Source of the DNA: CAZNKU01 sp964573775
Lineage (GTDB): Bacteria; Bacillota; Clostridia; Monoglobales; Firm-18
Direction: 5' to 3'
Length of the DNA: 64,000 bases
Assembly: GCA_964573775.1 (NCBI GenBank)
Contig: CAZNKU010000002.1
Location: forward strand, 26,967 to 90,966
The position numbers and the translations under genes were made by a program. This document shows, piece after piece, positions 51,539 through 60,066 of the stretch (position 1 is its first letter; every line of letters starts with the position of its first letter). The notes beneath the pieces were generated by a model, which did no database searches, was not told where the DNA came from, and was given only the letters and a program-made list of their open reading frames with translations.

Positions 51539-53002
51539 TTGAATAAAGAGCGTATAAAATCATTCATTTTAATATTGCTTATTGTTAACAGTATTAACCT
51601 TACTGCACAAATGTGGTTTGATACAGGTTTCTGGGCTACGGGCGAGTTTTGGGATTCTTTGAAAACCATTCCTGTTATCGGTGGAATTGTATCACACTTT
51701 GATAATGAGGAAGAAGTATATACCGGTCAGCAGCTTTACGATGAAACTATGAAGCCAAGACGAGTTGTTGTAAACGGCGGCGGTGCAAGAGATGTTTTCA
51801 GTAAAGATACAGATTATTATGATGAAGCTATGAGGTATGTGGAAAATTTAATATCCGAAATGAAAAATGCAGAGGTTACCGTTGACAAGCTGTCATATGA
51901 AGAATGGAAAAATCTGTTTAAATCAAAGTCGGTATTTGTTGATTACGGTTATGCTACCGACTATAAAAACATTAACAGAATGTACGGTATGAGTTCATCT
52001 TCGGGAAAATTCGAGCAGGCAACACAGTTCACCGGCTTTATTGTTGTACCCAATGACCTTACCGGTGTATGTACTATTACTATGCTTAACGAAAGTGACA
52101 GTACGGTTGTGCGGCATAGCTTTTCCGCAAGTACAGATCAATTGCAAAGCTTTATCGAACATTCAACCTACCAGAAACAGTTAAATGATACATTTGCCTT
52201 CGAGATAAACCTTGATGTTCTTGCATCTGCCGAAACAGGGATAGAAAGAAAAGTTGCTTTTTCTCCCCTTACCTTGCTTACAATTCCGGCAGGTACGGAA
52301 TCACATGCCATTGTTCAGAATAACGGTGCATTCAAAAGCTATGAGGAATTTGAAGGATTTGCTGAAAAAGCAATTACCGTATTTGGCTATAATGCCAGCT
52401 CGTTGCGAAAAAATGTTAAAAGTGACGGAACAATAACATATGTTGAAAATAATGCTACCATAACATTTTATTACGACGGTACAGTTGAATACGGTGCAGT
52501 ATCAAAGGAAAAGGGTTTGCGTGTTTCAACAGGAGGAACAACCTCTTATCAGGCAGTGCACGATGTTCTGAATATTGTCAGTATGTTGTGGGAAAAGTCA
52601 GATGCAGAAGTTAAAAATATGGACTATCAGCTTGTTTCATCTCTTTGTGATAACGACGAAGGTAAATATACAGTACGACTCGATAATATGATTAACGGTG
52701 CAGCTGTTAATTATTCTAATGTTACCGGCAATGCTGTACATGCACAGGTTGAAGAAGGATATGTAACACGCCTGGTGATGCATCTTTCTGATATAAGCCA
52801 GACCGGACAAAAAACGGAAAGCGCGCCGGTGCTTATGGCTATAGACTCCGTATTTGAAGGTTACGGAAAAAATGCTATGGTTATTGATGATGTGTACAGA
52901 TGTTATGAATTTGACGATACAGGCAAAGGTGTGGCAAAATGGGTATTCAATCTAAAAGACGGTGATGAGGTACTTGTAGTTGATACATCTGAACTTAATT
53001 AA
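51539..53002 (+). CDS. YycH-like two-component-system regulatory protein
   Basis: 487 residues, TTG start with AGAAAGG upstream. A single N-terminal membrane helix (about 6-25, IKSFILILLIVNSINLTAQMW) anchors a large extracytoplasmic region of mixed strands and helices. The layout and the position directly before a YycI-like gene and a response regulator/kinase pair match YycH. In Bacillus YycH and YycI form a membrane complex that restrains the WalK kinase. Here the adjacent kinase looks PhoR-like, so the target may differ. Sequence similarity alone is weak; the call leans on context. Confidence 0.65.
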   Translation: MNKERIKSFILILLIVNSINLTAQMWFDTGFWATGEFWDSLKTIPVIGGIVSHFDNEEEVYTGQQLYDETMKPRRVVVNGGGARDVFSKDTDYYDEAMRYVENLISEMKNAEVTVDKLSYEEWKNLFKSKSVFVDYGYATDYKNINRMYGMSSSSGKFEQATQFTGFIVVPNDLTGVCTITMLNESDSTVVRHSFSASTDQLQSFIEHSTYQKQLNDTFAFEINLDVLASAETGIERKVAFSPLTLLTIPAGTESHAIVQNNGAFKSYEEFEGFAEKAITVFGYNASSLRKNVKSDGTITYVENNATITFYYDGTVEYGAVSKEKGLRVSTGGTTSYQAVHDVLNIVSMLWEKSDAEVKNMDYQLVSSLCDNDEGKYTVRLDNMINGAAVNYSNVTGNAVHAQVEEGYVTRLVMHLSDISQTGQKTESAPVLMAIDSVFEGYGKNAMVIDDVYRCYEFDDTGKGVAKWVFNLKDGDEVLVVDTSELN

Positions 53003-53016
53003 AAGGGATTGATTTT

Positions 53017-53817
53017 ATGGAATGGAGCAAAATTAAAACAATTTTAATATGGATTTTTGCAATTGTTAATATTTTTCTTTTTTCAATGTTTTTTAAGGAT
53101 ATATATGTCGGTACCGAGCTAAGTGATGATGTTGTAAAAAACACTATTGAGATTTTAAAAAAGAATAATGTTTCAATAACAGCTGAAGTTATGCCAAAAG
53201 ACTGCTCGGATGTCAGAATATGTAATGTTGAAAATGAGTATAATTCCATTTCCGAAATGCTTGAAAGCATAAGGAGTGTATCAACCAAAAACGGAGTATC
53301 TTATTTTTCGAAGGAAAATGTCGATGTTAAAGGTAAATCCTTTACCTGTACCGTAAATTCTGACGAAAAAGTGTCAAATACACTAAAACACACAAAGTCT
53401 GAAATAAAAAAGACAGGACTTTTGGATGATGTTGAATACAGCATCCGTGAAAGTGGAGATTATGTATATTTTTACTTAAAGAACGGAAATATGATTTTTT
53501 TCGACAGCTATGTTCGTGTTAAATGTACTCAAAAGGGCATACAGGAAATATATGTTAACAACTGGTTTGGTGACAAGGTAACAGAGGGCGGTACGGCTGA
53601 GACAATTTCACCGTCACAGATACTGATAGATTTTGCAGTTGAAAAGTCTTACACCGAAAAAGTTACAGTAAAAAGTGTTGAAGCAGGATATTATGTTGGA
53701 AACAGAGATGAAACTGTAAGTGTTACTGCCTTTCCTGTATGGGAAATAAGTGTGTCTGATGGTAGTGTTTACTACTATGACAGGCGTAACGGAGACCTGG
53801 TGAGCAGTAACAAGTAG
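53017..53817 (+). CDS. YycI-like two-component-system regulatory protein
   Basis: 266 residues. The N-terminus MEWSKIKTILIWIFAIVN is the typical YycI start (MDWSKIKTIFI-like), a membrane helix with a short cytoplasmic tail. The extracytoplasmic part ends in FPVWEISVSDGSVYYYDRRNG, the beta-rich fold shared with YycH. AAAAGGGATTG upstream gives the start, 14 bases after the YycH-like gene, and the response regulator follows at 17 bases. Confidence 0.78.
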   Translation: MEWSKIKTILIWIFAIVNIFLFSMFFKDIYVGTELSDDVVKNTIEILKKNNVSITAEVMPKDCSDVRICNVENEYNSISEMLESIRSVSTKNGVSYFSKENVDVKGKSFTCTVNSDEKVSNTLKHTKSEIKKTGLLDDVEYSIRESGDYVYFYLKNGNMIFFDSYVRVKCTQKGIQEIYVNNWFGDKVTEGGTAETISPSQILIDFAVEKSYTEKVTVKSVEAGYYVGNRDETVSVTAFPVWEISVSDGSVYYYDRRNGDLVSSNK

Positions 53818-53834
53818 AATTTGGAGGAAATAGA

Positions 53835-54518
53835 ATGATATATTTTATAGAGGATGATAACAATATACGCGAGCTTGTTGTGTATACCCTTAACAATTCC
53901 GGAATGGATGCGGTTGGCTTTGGGTTGCCTTCCGAATTCTGGAAAGCTGTTGAAAATAAAACTCCATCTATGGTAATGCTTGATATAATGCTTCCCGAGG
54001 AGGACGGACTGTCTATACTTAAAAAATTGCGAAAATTACCCGATACTAAAAAATTGCCTATTATGATGATAACTGCAAAGGACAGTGAATACGACAAGGT
54101 TGTGGGGCTTGACCTTGGTGCAGATGATTATGTATCCAAGCCATTTGGTATGATGGAGCTTATTGCACGAGTAAAGGCATTGCTTCGCCGTACAGAGGCA
54201 AAAAATGAAGAAAGGGATTACACAATAGGAAATCTTTATGTATGTCCCGGTAAGCATATTGTGCGTGTTAATGGCATAGATGTTGTGCTTACACTGAAGG
54301 AATTTGAAATTTTGTGTATGCTTTTAAAAAGTGGGGATATTGTTCTTACACGTGATACATTGCTTAATGAAATATGGGGTTATTCCTTTGACGGAGAAAA
54401 TCGTACCGTAGATGTACATATACGAACTTTAAGGCAAAAACTCGGCAGTGCGGGAGATTACATTAAAACCGTAAGAGGAATTGGGTATAAAATCGGAGGA
54501 AGCAGCCATGAGGTATAA
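53835..54518 (+). CDS. OmpR/PhoB-family response regulator
   Basis: 227 residues. Receiver domain (1-120): acidic pocket FIEDDNN, phosphorylated Asp in MLDIMLPEEDG (Asp near 52), ITAKD and the Lys in YVSKPFG. Winged-helix DNA-binding domain (about 132-225): TLKEFEILCMLLKSG, VDVHIRTLRQKLG and TVRGIGYKI. It would bind direct repeats; TTAACA repeats stand before the phosphate transporter at 55529-55581. GGAGGAAATAGA precedes the start. Confidence 0.94.
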   Translation: MIYFIEDDNNIRELVVYTLNNSGMDAVGFGLPSEFWKAVENKTPSMVMLDIMLPEEDGLSILKKLRKLPDTKKLPIMMITAKDSEYDKVVGLDLGADDYVSKPFGMMELIARVKALLRRTEAKNEERDYTIGNLYVCPGKHIVRVNGIDVVLTLKEFEILCMLLKSGDIVLTRDTLLNEIWGYSFDGENRTVDVHIRTLRQKLGSAGDYIKTVRGIGYKIGGSSHEV

Positions 54519-55545
54519 AATATTCAGAAATGTGTTTTTTGGTATAATGGCTGTTTTTCTTATATGTGTAATGGTCGTAATTTCTGCTATGCATGCTAAT
54601 TATGCAAAAAATACGTCTGTTGTTTTCGTTATAATTGATTTGAAATATCAACTTCTTGCAGCTCTTGTTGTGTCGGTGGTGTTGGCAGTTGTTATATCAA
54701 AATTGATATACAACAGCGTTATAAATCCGATTAACGCCATAAACATTGAAAATCCCGATGATGAGGTGGAATTTGATGAAATCCGCCCGTTGGTTGAAAG
54801 AATAAACGCACAGAACAGACAAATCAAGCAACAGATGGACGAGCTTAAGACAGAACACGAAAAACAAAATAAGTTAAGAAGAGAGTTTACCACAAATGTT
54901 TCTCATGAACTTAAAACGCCGTTAACTTCCATTTCGGGTTATGCGGAAATTATGCGTAACGGTTTTGCTAAGCCTGAAGATATAAGCAGATTTTCAGGAA
55001 TAATATATGATGAAACACAGCGACTTATAACTTTAGTTGGAGATATTATTAACCTTTCCAAGCTTGAGGAAAAAGAAGTTATTCACGAAAAGAAGATGAT
55101 AGATTTATACGAGATTTCACAAAATGTTGTTTCAAGACTTTCTGCTGTTGCATCTAAAAAGGGTATAAAATTCAGTATTGAGGGAACTGCTGAAAAAATA
55201 TATGGTGTTGAAAACATTATTGATGAAATAATTTATAATCTATGCGACAATGCAATAAAATATAATAAGGATAACGGATTGATAATGATTAATATCCAAA
55301 AGGTTGACGGAAATACAGAATACACAGTTACAGACACAGGTATCGGAATACCTAAAAATGAACTTGACAGGGTATTTGAAAGATTTTACCGTGTTGACAA
55401 AAGCCATTCAAAAGAAATTGGAGGTACAGGACTTGGACTTTCAATTGTAAAGCACGGAGTTTCTTACCACGGCGGTGAGGTAAGTATTAAAAGTGAATTA
55501 GGTAGCGGAACATCCATAAAAATCCGATTTAACAATAAAATTTAA
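54508..55545 (+). CDS. PhoR-like sensor histidine kinase
   Basis: 345 residues. Two membrane helices (about 8-28 and 46-66) enclose a very short external loop, so there is no sizeable sensor domain. HisKA motif VSHELKTPLTSISGYAEIM near residue 133, N-box NLCDNAIKYN, G1 DTGIGIPKNEL, F-box FERFYRVDKSHSKE and G2 GTGLGLSIVKH. Lack of an external sensor suggests that partner proteins, such as the YycH/YycI-like pair, provide the input. Start 54508 follows CGGAGGA, overlapping the regulator gene by 11 bases. Confidence 0.93.
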   Translation: MRYKIFRNVFFGIMAVFLICVMVVISAMHANYAKNTSVVFVIIDLKYQLLAALVVSVVLAVVISKLIYNSVINPINAINIENPDDEVEFDEIRPLVERINAQNRQIKQQMDELKTEHEKQNKLRREFTTNVSHELKTPLTSISGYAEIMRNGFAKPEDISRFSGIIYDETQRLITLVGDIINLSKLEEKEVIHEKKMIDLYEISQNVVSRLSAVASKKGIKFSIEGTAEKIYGVENIIDEIIYNLCDNAIKYNKDNGLIMINIQKVDGNTEYTVTDTGIGIPKNELDRVFERFYRVDKSHSKEIGGTGLGLSIVKHGVSYHGGEVSIKSELGSGTSIKIRFNNKI

Positions 55546-55581
55546 CATAGATTTAACATAAATTCGGTTTGACATTTAACA
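55529..55581 (+). promoter_or_regulatory. Pho-box-like TTAACA repeats and promoter for Na/Pi transporter
   Basis: TTAACA occurs at 55529-55534, 55542-55547, 55553-55558 and 55576-55581. The middle pair is 11 bases apart, the spacing of PhoP-binding repeats in Bacillus, and the last is about two helical turns on. TTGACA at 55569-55574 with TATTAT 16 bases downstream, or TATAAT 19 bases downstream, is the likely promoter. The first sites lie inside the kinase gene's end. Confidence 0.6.
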
Positions 55582-55640
55582 GTAATTTGGTATTATAATA
55601 AATGTTGAGAAAAATATTATGAATTACGGAGGATATTAAT

Positions 55641-57389
55641 ATGGACATTTTTTCCATAATTACGCTTTTTGGCGGACTTGCTTTTTTTCTTTACGGTATG
55701 AATGTAATGTCAGAAGGTCTGGAAAAACTGGCAGGCGGTAAGCTTGAAAGCATTTTGCAGAAAATGACCTCTAACCGTTTTAAGGCTTTGGGATTGGGGA
55801 TTGTTGTTACAGGAGTAATTCAGTCATCATCAGCGGTTACGGTAATACTTGTCGGTCTTGTTAACTCCGGCATAATGCACTTTGGTCGTACAATCGGTAT
55901 TATAATGGGTGCAAATATCGGTACTACTGTTACTGCATGGCTTTTAAGTATGATTGGCATTGAAGGCGATAATATATTTATTAAGCTTTTAAAGCCTGAA
56001 AACTTTTCTTTGATTTTTGCTTTAATAGGTATTTTGCTTATTATGATGTCAAAGAGTAGCAAGAAAAAGGATATCGGCTCTATTTTAATTGGTTTTGCAG
56101 TACTTATGTTTGGTATGGAGCTTATGAGTGGTGCCGTTGAAGGGTTAAAGAACAACGAATCCTTTACAGGTATGCTTACAATGTTTGAAAATCCGCTGTT
56201 TGGTATTCTGGCAGGTGCTGTTCTTACAGGTATTATACAGTCATCATCTGCATCAGTTGGTATTTTGCAGGCACTTTCCATGACGGGTACAATCAAATTT
56301 TCCGTTGCACTTCCCATTGTTATGGGACAAAATATCGGTACTTGTGTAACTGCCTTGATTTCAAGTATAGGCGTAAGTAAAAATGCACGTAAGGTTGCTG
56401 TTGTTCACATTACCTTTAACCTTATTGGTACTTTAGTATGGGGAATACTGTTCTATACAGTTAATGCATTTTTGAATATGCCGTTTGTTAATGAGCCTAT
56501 AACACCTTTTGGTATTGCTGTGGTACATTCTATATTTAACATTGTCACAACAGCTTTGCTATTACCGTTTACAAAACAGCTTGAAAAAATTGCCAATAAG
56601 GTTATTAAAACCGATGATGAAAAGCCTGTTAAAAGTGACTTTTTGGATTCTCGTCTTCTTGCTACACCTTCTGTTGCTGTTGCGGAATGTAAAAAGCTCA
56701 CATACAAAATGGCACAGGTTGCACAGGATATTATTCACCGTGGATTCAGTCTGTTTGATAAATTCGACGAAGATGTTGAAACAAAGATGTTTGCCAATGA
56801 AGAAGAGCTTGACCTTTATGAAGATAAGCTTGGCAACTACCTTATTGCAATTTCAAGCAAGGGACTTTCCGATGAAGACAGCCGTGCAAAGTTTATGATG
56901 CTTCATAACATAGGTGATTTTGAACGCTTAGGTGACCACGCTCTTAACCTTTATAAGGCAGCTAAAGAGATTAATACAAAAAATCTTTCATTTACCGAAG
57001 ATGCTGAAAAAGACTTGCTTGTTTTAAGGCGTGCGGCAGAGGAAATTGTTGATAATACAGTAAACGCTTATATAAACAACGATATTTCTCTTGCTGTAAG
57101 AGTAGAACCGTTAGAACAGGTTATAGATAACCTTACTGCGGAAATTAAGACAAAGCATATTGAAAGACTTCAGCGAGGAGAATGCACAATCGAAATGGGC
57201 TTTATACTTTCCGATATGCTTACAAATTACGAAAGAATTTCCGACCATTGTTCAAATATTGCAGTTGCAATGATTGAAATTAATCACGGTGGGTTTGATA
57301 CTCATAAATATCTTAACACTCTAAAAAATTCAAATAACAAGGAATTTAATGCTTCATTTGAGGAATACTCAACTAAATACGCTTTATAA
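55641..57389 (+). CDS. Na+/phosphate cotransporter with PhoU-like domain
   Basis: 582 residues. Membrane part (1-310) with the two inverted Na/Pi repeats. Repeat 1 has LALGIVVTGVIQSSSAVTV-type QSSSA near residue 65 and GANIGTTVT near residue 92. Repeat 2 has GIIQSSSASVGI near residue 198 and GQNIGTCVT near 235. A C-terminal PhoU-like helical domain (about 345-560) contains HNIGDFERLGDHA and NYERISDHCSNIA. It imports phosphate with sodium. It follows a PhoPR-like operon with TTAACA repeats, suggesting control by phosphate starvation. Confidence 0.93.
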   Translation: MDIFSIITLFGGLAFFLYGMNVMSEGLEKLAGGKLESILQKMTSNRFKALGLGIVVTGVIQSSSAVTVILVGLVNSGIMHFGRTIGIIMGANIGTTVTAWLLSMIGIEGDNIFIKLLKPENFSLIFALIGILLIMMSKSSKKKDIGSILIGFAVLMFGMELMSGAVEGLKNNESFTGMLTMFENPLFGILAGAVLTGIIQSSSASVGILQALSMTGTIKFSVALPIVMGQNIGTCVTALISSIGVSKNARKVAVVHITFNLIGTLVWGILFYTVNAFLNMPFVNEPITPFGIAVVHSIFNIVTTALLLPFTKQLEKIANKVIKTDDEKPVKSDFLDSRLLATPSVAVAECKKLTYKMAQVAQDIIHRGFSLFDKFDEDVETKMFANEEELDLYEDKLGNYLIAISSKGLSDEDSRAKFMMLHNIGDFERLGDHALNLYKAAKEINTKNLSFTEDAEKDLLVLRRAAEEIVDNTVNAYINNDISLAVRVEPLEQVIDNLTAEIKTKHIERLQRGECTIEMGFILSDMLTNYERISDHCSNIAVAMIEINHGGFDTHKYLNTLKNSNNKEFNASFEEYSTKYAL

Positions 57390-57400
57390 TTAAAATAAAA

Positions 57401-57433
57401 ATAAGGTCTCATTTTTGAGACCTTATTTTTTAT
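57401..57433. terminator. Bidirectional terminator between Na/Pi transporter and pdxK
   Basis: AATAAGGTCTCA (57401-57412) pairs with TGAGACCTTATT (57417-57428), loop TTTT, with T-runs on both strands. The pdxK stop codon abuts it. Confidence 0.92.
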
Positions 57434-58263
57434 TCTTCAATCAATTTAATAAGTTTGCCTATAACAGGCTCGAACTTTGCACCGTACCAATGGTTTTCTT
57501 CCTCTGCAGTAGCTTTTATACATTCTACCGTATAGTCAGCGGCAATTTTTGCGGCGTTGTATGCGGTTTTTCCTCTTACCAATGCACCCACGAAAGCAGA
57601 TGCGTAAATGTCACCTGTACCGTGACAGCTGTTTGGTAAAAATATATGTTCATAGTATGAATACTCGCCATTTTCAAATACCACTACGCCTGTTTTTCCC
57701 TTTTCGTAGGAAACACCTGTAAGTATAATGTTTTTTGTACCAAGTGCACACATTTTTTCAATAAGTCCATCTATGTATGCCTTATCGTATTCCGTTTTAT
57801 ATTCCATATCTGTCAAAAAGCTTGCCTCTGTAATGTTTGGAATAAGGTAATCTGCCTTGGAGCAAAGTCCTTTCATAGCGTCTACAAATTCTGCATCAAA
57901 GCCGGGGTAAAGCTTTCCGTTATCAGCCATTGCAGGGTCTACAGCCTTTATGCAATTTTCATTGCCTACGCTGTCAAATATATCTGCAACGTAGTCTATC
58001 TGATTTGTACTGCCAAGATAGCCTGTGTATATTGCGTCAAATTTAATATTTTCCTTTACCCAATGGTCTTTTATAGCAGGTATATCTTCTGTAAGGTCAC
58101 GGAAGGTATAGCCCGAAAAACCTGCTGTGTGTGTGGAAAGTACGGCAGACGGCAAAACTGCAGTTTCTATACCGCAGGCTGAAATTATAGGAAGTGCAAC
58201 AGTAAGTGAACACTGACCTACACATGAAATATCCTGTATTGTAAGTAATCTTTTATATGACAT
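57430..58263 (-). CDS. pdxK: Pyridoxamine/pyridoxal kinase
   Basis: 277 residues, ribokinase-like fold. LTIQDISCVGQCSLTVALPI at the N-terminus, VDPAMADNGKLY, the LIPNITEASFLT block and the anion-hole/catalytic motif NSCHGTGDIYASAFVGAL (Asp in GTGD) are typical of PdxY-type pyridoxamine kinases. It phosphorylates vitamin B6 vitamers to give PLP precursors. It is divergent from a PdxR-type regulator 93 bases away. The intergenic gap holds repeated TGGTA elements (58291-58317), a possible operator. Confidence 0.9.
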   Translation of the reverse strand: MSYKRLLTIQDISCVGQCSLTVALPIISACGIETAVLPSAVLSTHTAGFSGYTFRDLTEDIPAIKDHWVKENIKFDAIYTGYLGSTNQIDYVADIFDSVGNENCIKAVDPAMADNGKLYPGFDAEFVDAMKGLCSKADYLIPNITEASFLTDMEYKTEYDKAYIDGLIEKMCALGTKNIILTGVSYEKGKTGVVVFENGEYSYYEHIFLPNSCHGTGDIYASAFVGALVRGKTAYNAAKIAADYTVECIKATAEEENHWYGAKFEPVIGKLIKLIEE

Positions 58264-58356
58264 TTTAAAATCCCCTTTACAATTTTCATTAATGGTATTA
58301 TAATCTAAATGTGGTAATGTTTAAATATCCAAAAAAGGAGTTTTTTATATAACCAG

Positions 58357-59403
58357 ATGAAAAAATATTTTGAAATTTATAAAGACATAAAAAACAAAAT
58401 ATTGACAGAGGAATATGAGGCAGGAAAAAAACTGCCTTCCAAAAGAGTTACGGCAGACAGATACGGTTGCAGTGTTATAACTGTAGAAACTGCTTACGGT
58501 ATGCTTGCGGATGAGGGGTACATTGTGTCTAAAGAACGAAGCGGCTATTTTGTATGCAAAATAGATGCAATGGGTAACAGCAATAAGTCAGAGCATATTG
58601 CCTTTGATTATCTTGATGAAAATTTGTCACTTGATAAAAGTCAGGACTTTGAATATTCTTTGTGGTTTAAAACCATACGAAAGGTTATTTCCGAAAGAGG
58701 AGAACAGCTTTTTATAAAGTCGCCCAATATGGGCTGTGCGGTTTTAAGAAATGCAATTGCCGACTATCTTTACCGTTACAGGGGCATGATTGCAAAGCCT
58801 CAGAATATTATTGTCGGTTCAGGTGCGGAACAGCTTTATGAAATCGTGGTAAAGGTTTTAGGCAGGAACAAGGTTTACGGTATAGAAAACCCATCATATT
58901 CACGAATTGAAGCTGTTTACAAAGGCACAGGTGCAAGGGTGGAAAAGCTTAAAATGGGCAATGACGGTATTGAAAGCAATGCACTGAAAAACAGCAACAT
59001 TGATGTTTTGCACGTTACACCATTCAGAAGCTACCCTACGGATGTTACAACATCAATTTTAAAAAAGTATGAATATCTACGTTGGGCAAGGGATACAAAC
59101 TACATTGTGGAGGATGACTTTAACAGCGAGTTTTTCAAGCCGGGTCAGCCTGTTGAAACAGTGTATTCTCTGGACAGCAACAACAGGGTAATTTACCTTA
59201 ACACATTTTCAAAAAGTCTTTCACCCTCTATGCGTGTAGGCTATATGATACTGCCTGACAAATTACTTGAAGTATATGAGCAAAAGCTTGGAGGTTTTTC
59301 CTGCTCTGTTCCCGTACTTGACCAGTATGTATTGGCGGAATATATTTCAAGCGGTAATTTTGAAAGACATCTTAACAGAATGAGAAGAAAAGAAAAACTT
59401 TAA
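58357..59403 (+). CDS. pdxR: PdxR/MocR-type GntR regulator, C-terminally shortened
   Basis: 348 residues against about 450-480 for the family. N-terminal GntR winged helix (1-70, LPSKRVTADRYGCSVITVETAYGML in two parts around the recognition helix), linker, then an aminotransferase-like domain. That domain has VGSGAEQLYEIVVKVL, NPSYSRIEAVY and the PLP-lysine site NTFSKSLSPSMRVGY. The chain stops right after ERHLNRMRRKEKL, so the last about 100 residues, the small subdomain of the fold, are missing. Beside pdxK it should regulate PLP salvage in response to PLP. It may be non-functional or recently truncated. Confidence 0.85.
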   Translation: MKKYFEIYKDIKNKILTEEYEAGKKLPSKRVTADRYGCSVITVETAYGMLADEGYIVSKERSGYFVCKIDAMGNSNKSEHIAFDYLDENLSLDKSQDFEYSLWFKTIRKVISERGEQLFIKSPNMGCAVLRNAIADYLYRYRGMIAKPQNIIVGSGAEQLYEIVVKVLGRNKVYGIENPSYSRIEAVYKGTGARVEKLKMGNDGIESNALKNSNIDVLHVTPFRSYPTDVTTSILKKYEYLRWARDTNYIVEDDFNSEFFKPGQPVETVYSLDSNNRVIYLNTFSKSLSPSMRVGYMILPDKLLEVYEQKLGGFSCSVPVLDQYVLAEYISSGNFERHLNRMRRKEKL

Positions 59404-59481
59404 AGTATGAAGTTATATTATTATATGGACAAAAAATTCCTTCAGCAGTTATTTGGATATCTTCATTACCCCCCATAAAAA

Positions 59482-59512
59482 AACCGCAAGTAATTTATAC
59501 TTGCGGTTTTTT
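59482..59512. terminator. Terminator after pdxR
   Basis: Perfect 11-bp stem (59482-59492 with 59498-59508), five-base loop, followed by TTTTTTG. Confidence 0.9.
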
Positions 59513-59632
59513 GACACCTAACAATTTTATTTTATCACATAATATTTTACTTGTAAATAGGTTTTTAAAAAATCGTTTATAAAATCTGCTTTTTTCACAA
59601 TAAATTTATAATCACTTTTTACAAATTGCCAA

Positions 59633-59661
59633 TTGAAAAGGGGGTTGAAATTTGCTATACT
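59633..59661 (+). promoter_or_regulatory. Promoter of an orphan transcript
   Basis: TTGAAA (59633-59638), 17-base spacer, TATACT (59656-59661). Confidence 0.75.
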
Positions 59662-59667
59662 ATAAGT

Positions 59668-60058
59668 GAAGAAAGGAAGGTACAGTCCAATGAAAAGTTA
59701 AGTATCGACTTTAAAAGTAAAGAGAATAGGACAATAGATGCGAACATTTTTTAAAAATACACGGCGGTGTGACGCATTGACATAGAGTTGATATAGATAA
59801 AAAGTTGTAAAACTTTTCAGTTCGTGTCAGGTTGTTAAAATCTTTATTTAAAAGTCAAAACAGAGCACCTTTTACAACAAAGAAGCACATTAAAACAAAA
59901 ACTGTTCTCGTTAGAGAAAATGAAATTTTTAGAGTGTTAAAAAATGGTGATGATGAAGTAAGAGGTAGATTGGGAAAGAGAGGATACAAAATGACAGAAC
60001 CAAAGAACGAACAGAAATAACCTCCGATTGTTGGTGAAAGAAACAATCGGAGGTTATT
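59668..60058 (+). ncRNA. Structured orphan transcript with micro-ORFs
   Basis: A strong promoter and a 17-bp terminator frame about 390 bases without an annotated gene. The first 160 bases fold by eye into nested stems: GTCC/GGAC (59685-59732), ATGCG/CGCAT (59738-59777) with inner ACAC/GTGT (59759-59770), and TGACA/TGTCA (59778-59829) with inner AAAAGTT/AACTTTT (59800-59817). Micro-ORFs with ribosome binding sites are MKS (59690-59701, GGAAGG upstream) and a 15-codon ORF (59738-59785, AGGA upstream). No known RNA family was recognised. It may be a leader for the small ORF at 59832 or a regulatory RNA. Confidence 0.5.
59832..60020 (+). CDS. Possible small basic protein, 62 residues
   Basis: The frame is open from 59811 and could start at TTG 59832, without a convincing ribosome binding site. 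The deduced chain is basic (start MLKSLFKSQNRAPFTTKKH, later RVLKNGDDEVRGRLGKRGYK) and ends EPKNEQK. It fills the second half of the promoter-terminator unit, and its stop (TAA) lies inside the terminator stem. Composition looks protein-like, but I recognise no family; it could be translated by coupling from an upstream micro-ORF or not at all. Confidence 0.3.
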   Translation: MLKSLFKSQNRAPFTTKKHIKTKTVLVRENEIFRVLKNGDDEVRGRLGKRGYKMTEPKNEQK

Positions 60059-60064
60059 TTTTTG
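60016..60064. terminator. Very strong terminator, orphan transcript and yfcE-like gene
   Basis: A perfect 17-bp stem (60016-60032 with 60042-60058), nine-base loop, followed by TTTTTT. It lies nine bases from the stop of the convergent phosphodiesterase and may serve it too. Confidence 0.92.
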
Positions 60065-60066
60065 CT

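Noticed and set aside
58264..58356. PdxR operator from repeated TGGTA in the pdxK-pdxR gap
   Set aside because: The repeats are very short and overlap promoter-like AT sequence, so I mention them only in the pdxK entry.
59855..60046. Minus-strand ORF inside the orphan transcript
   Set aside because: It reads through the 17-bp terminator stem and has no ribosome binding site.
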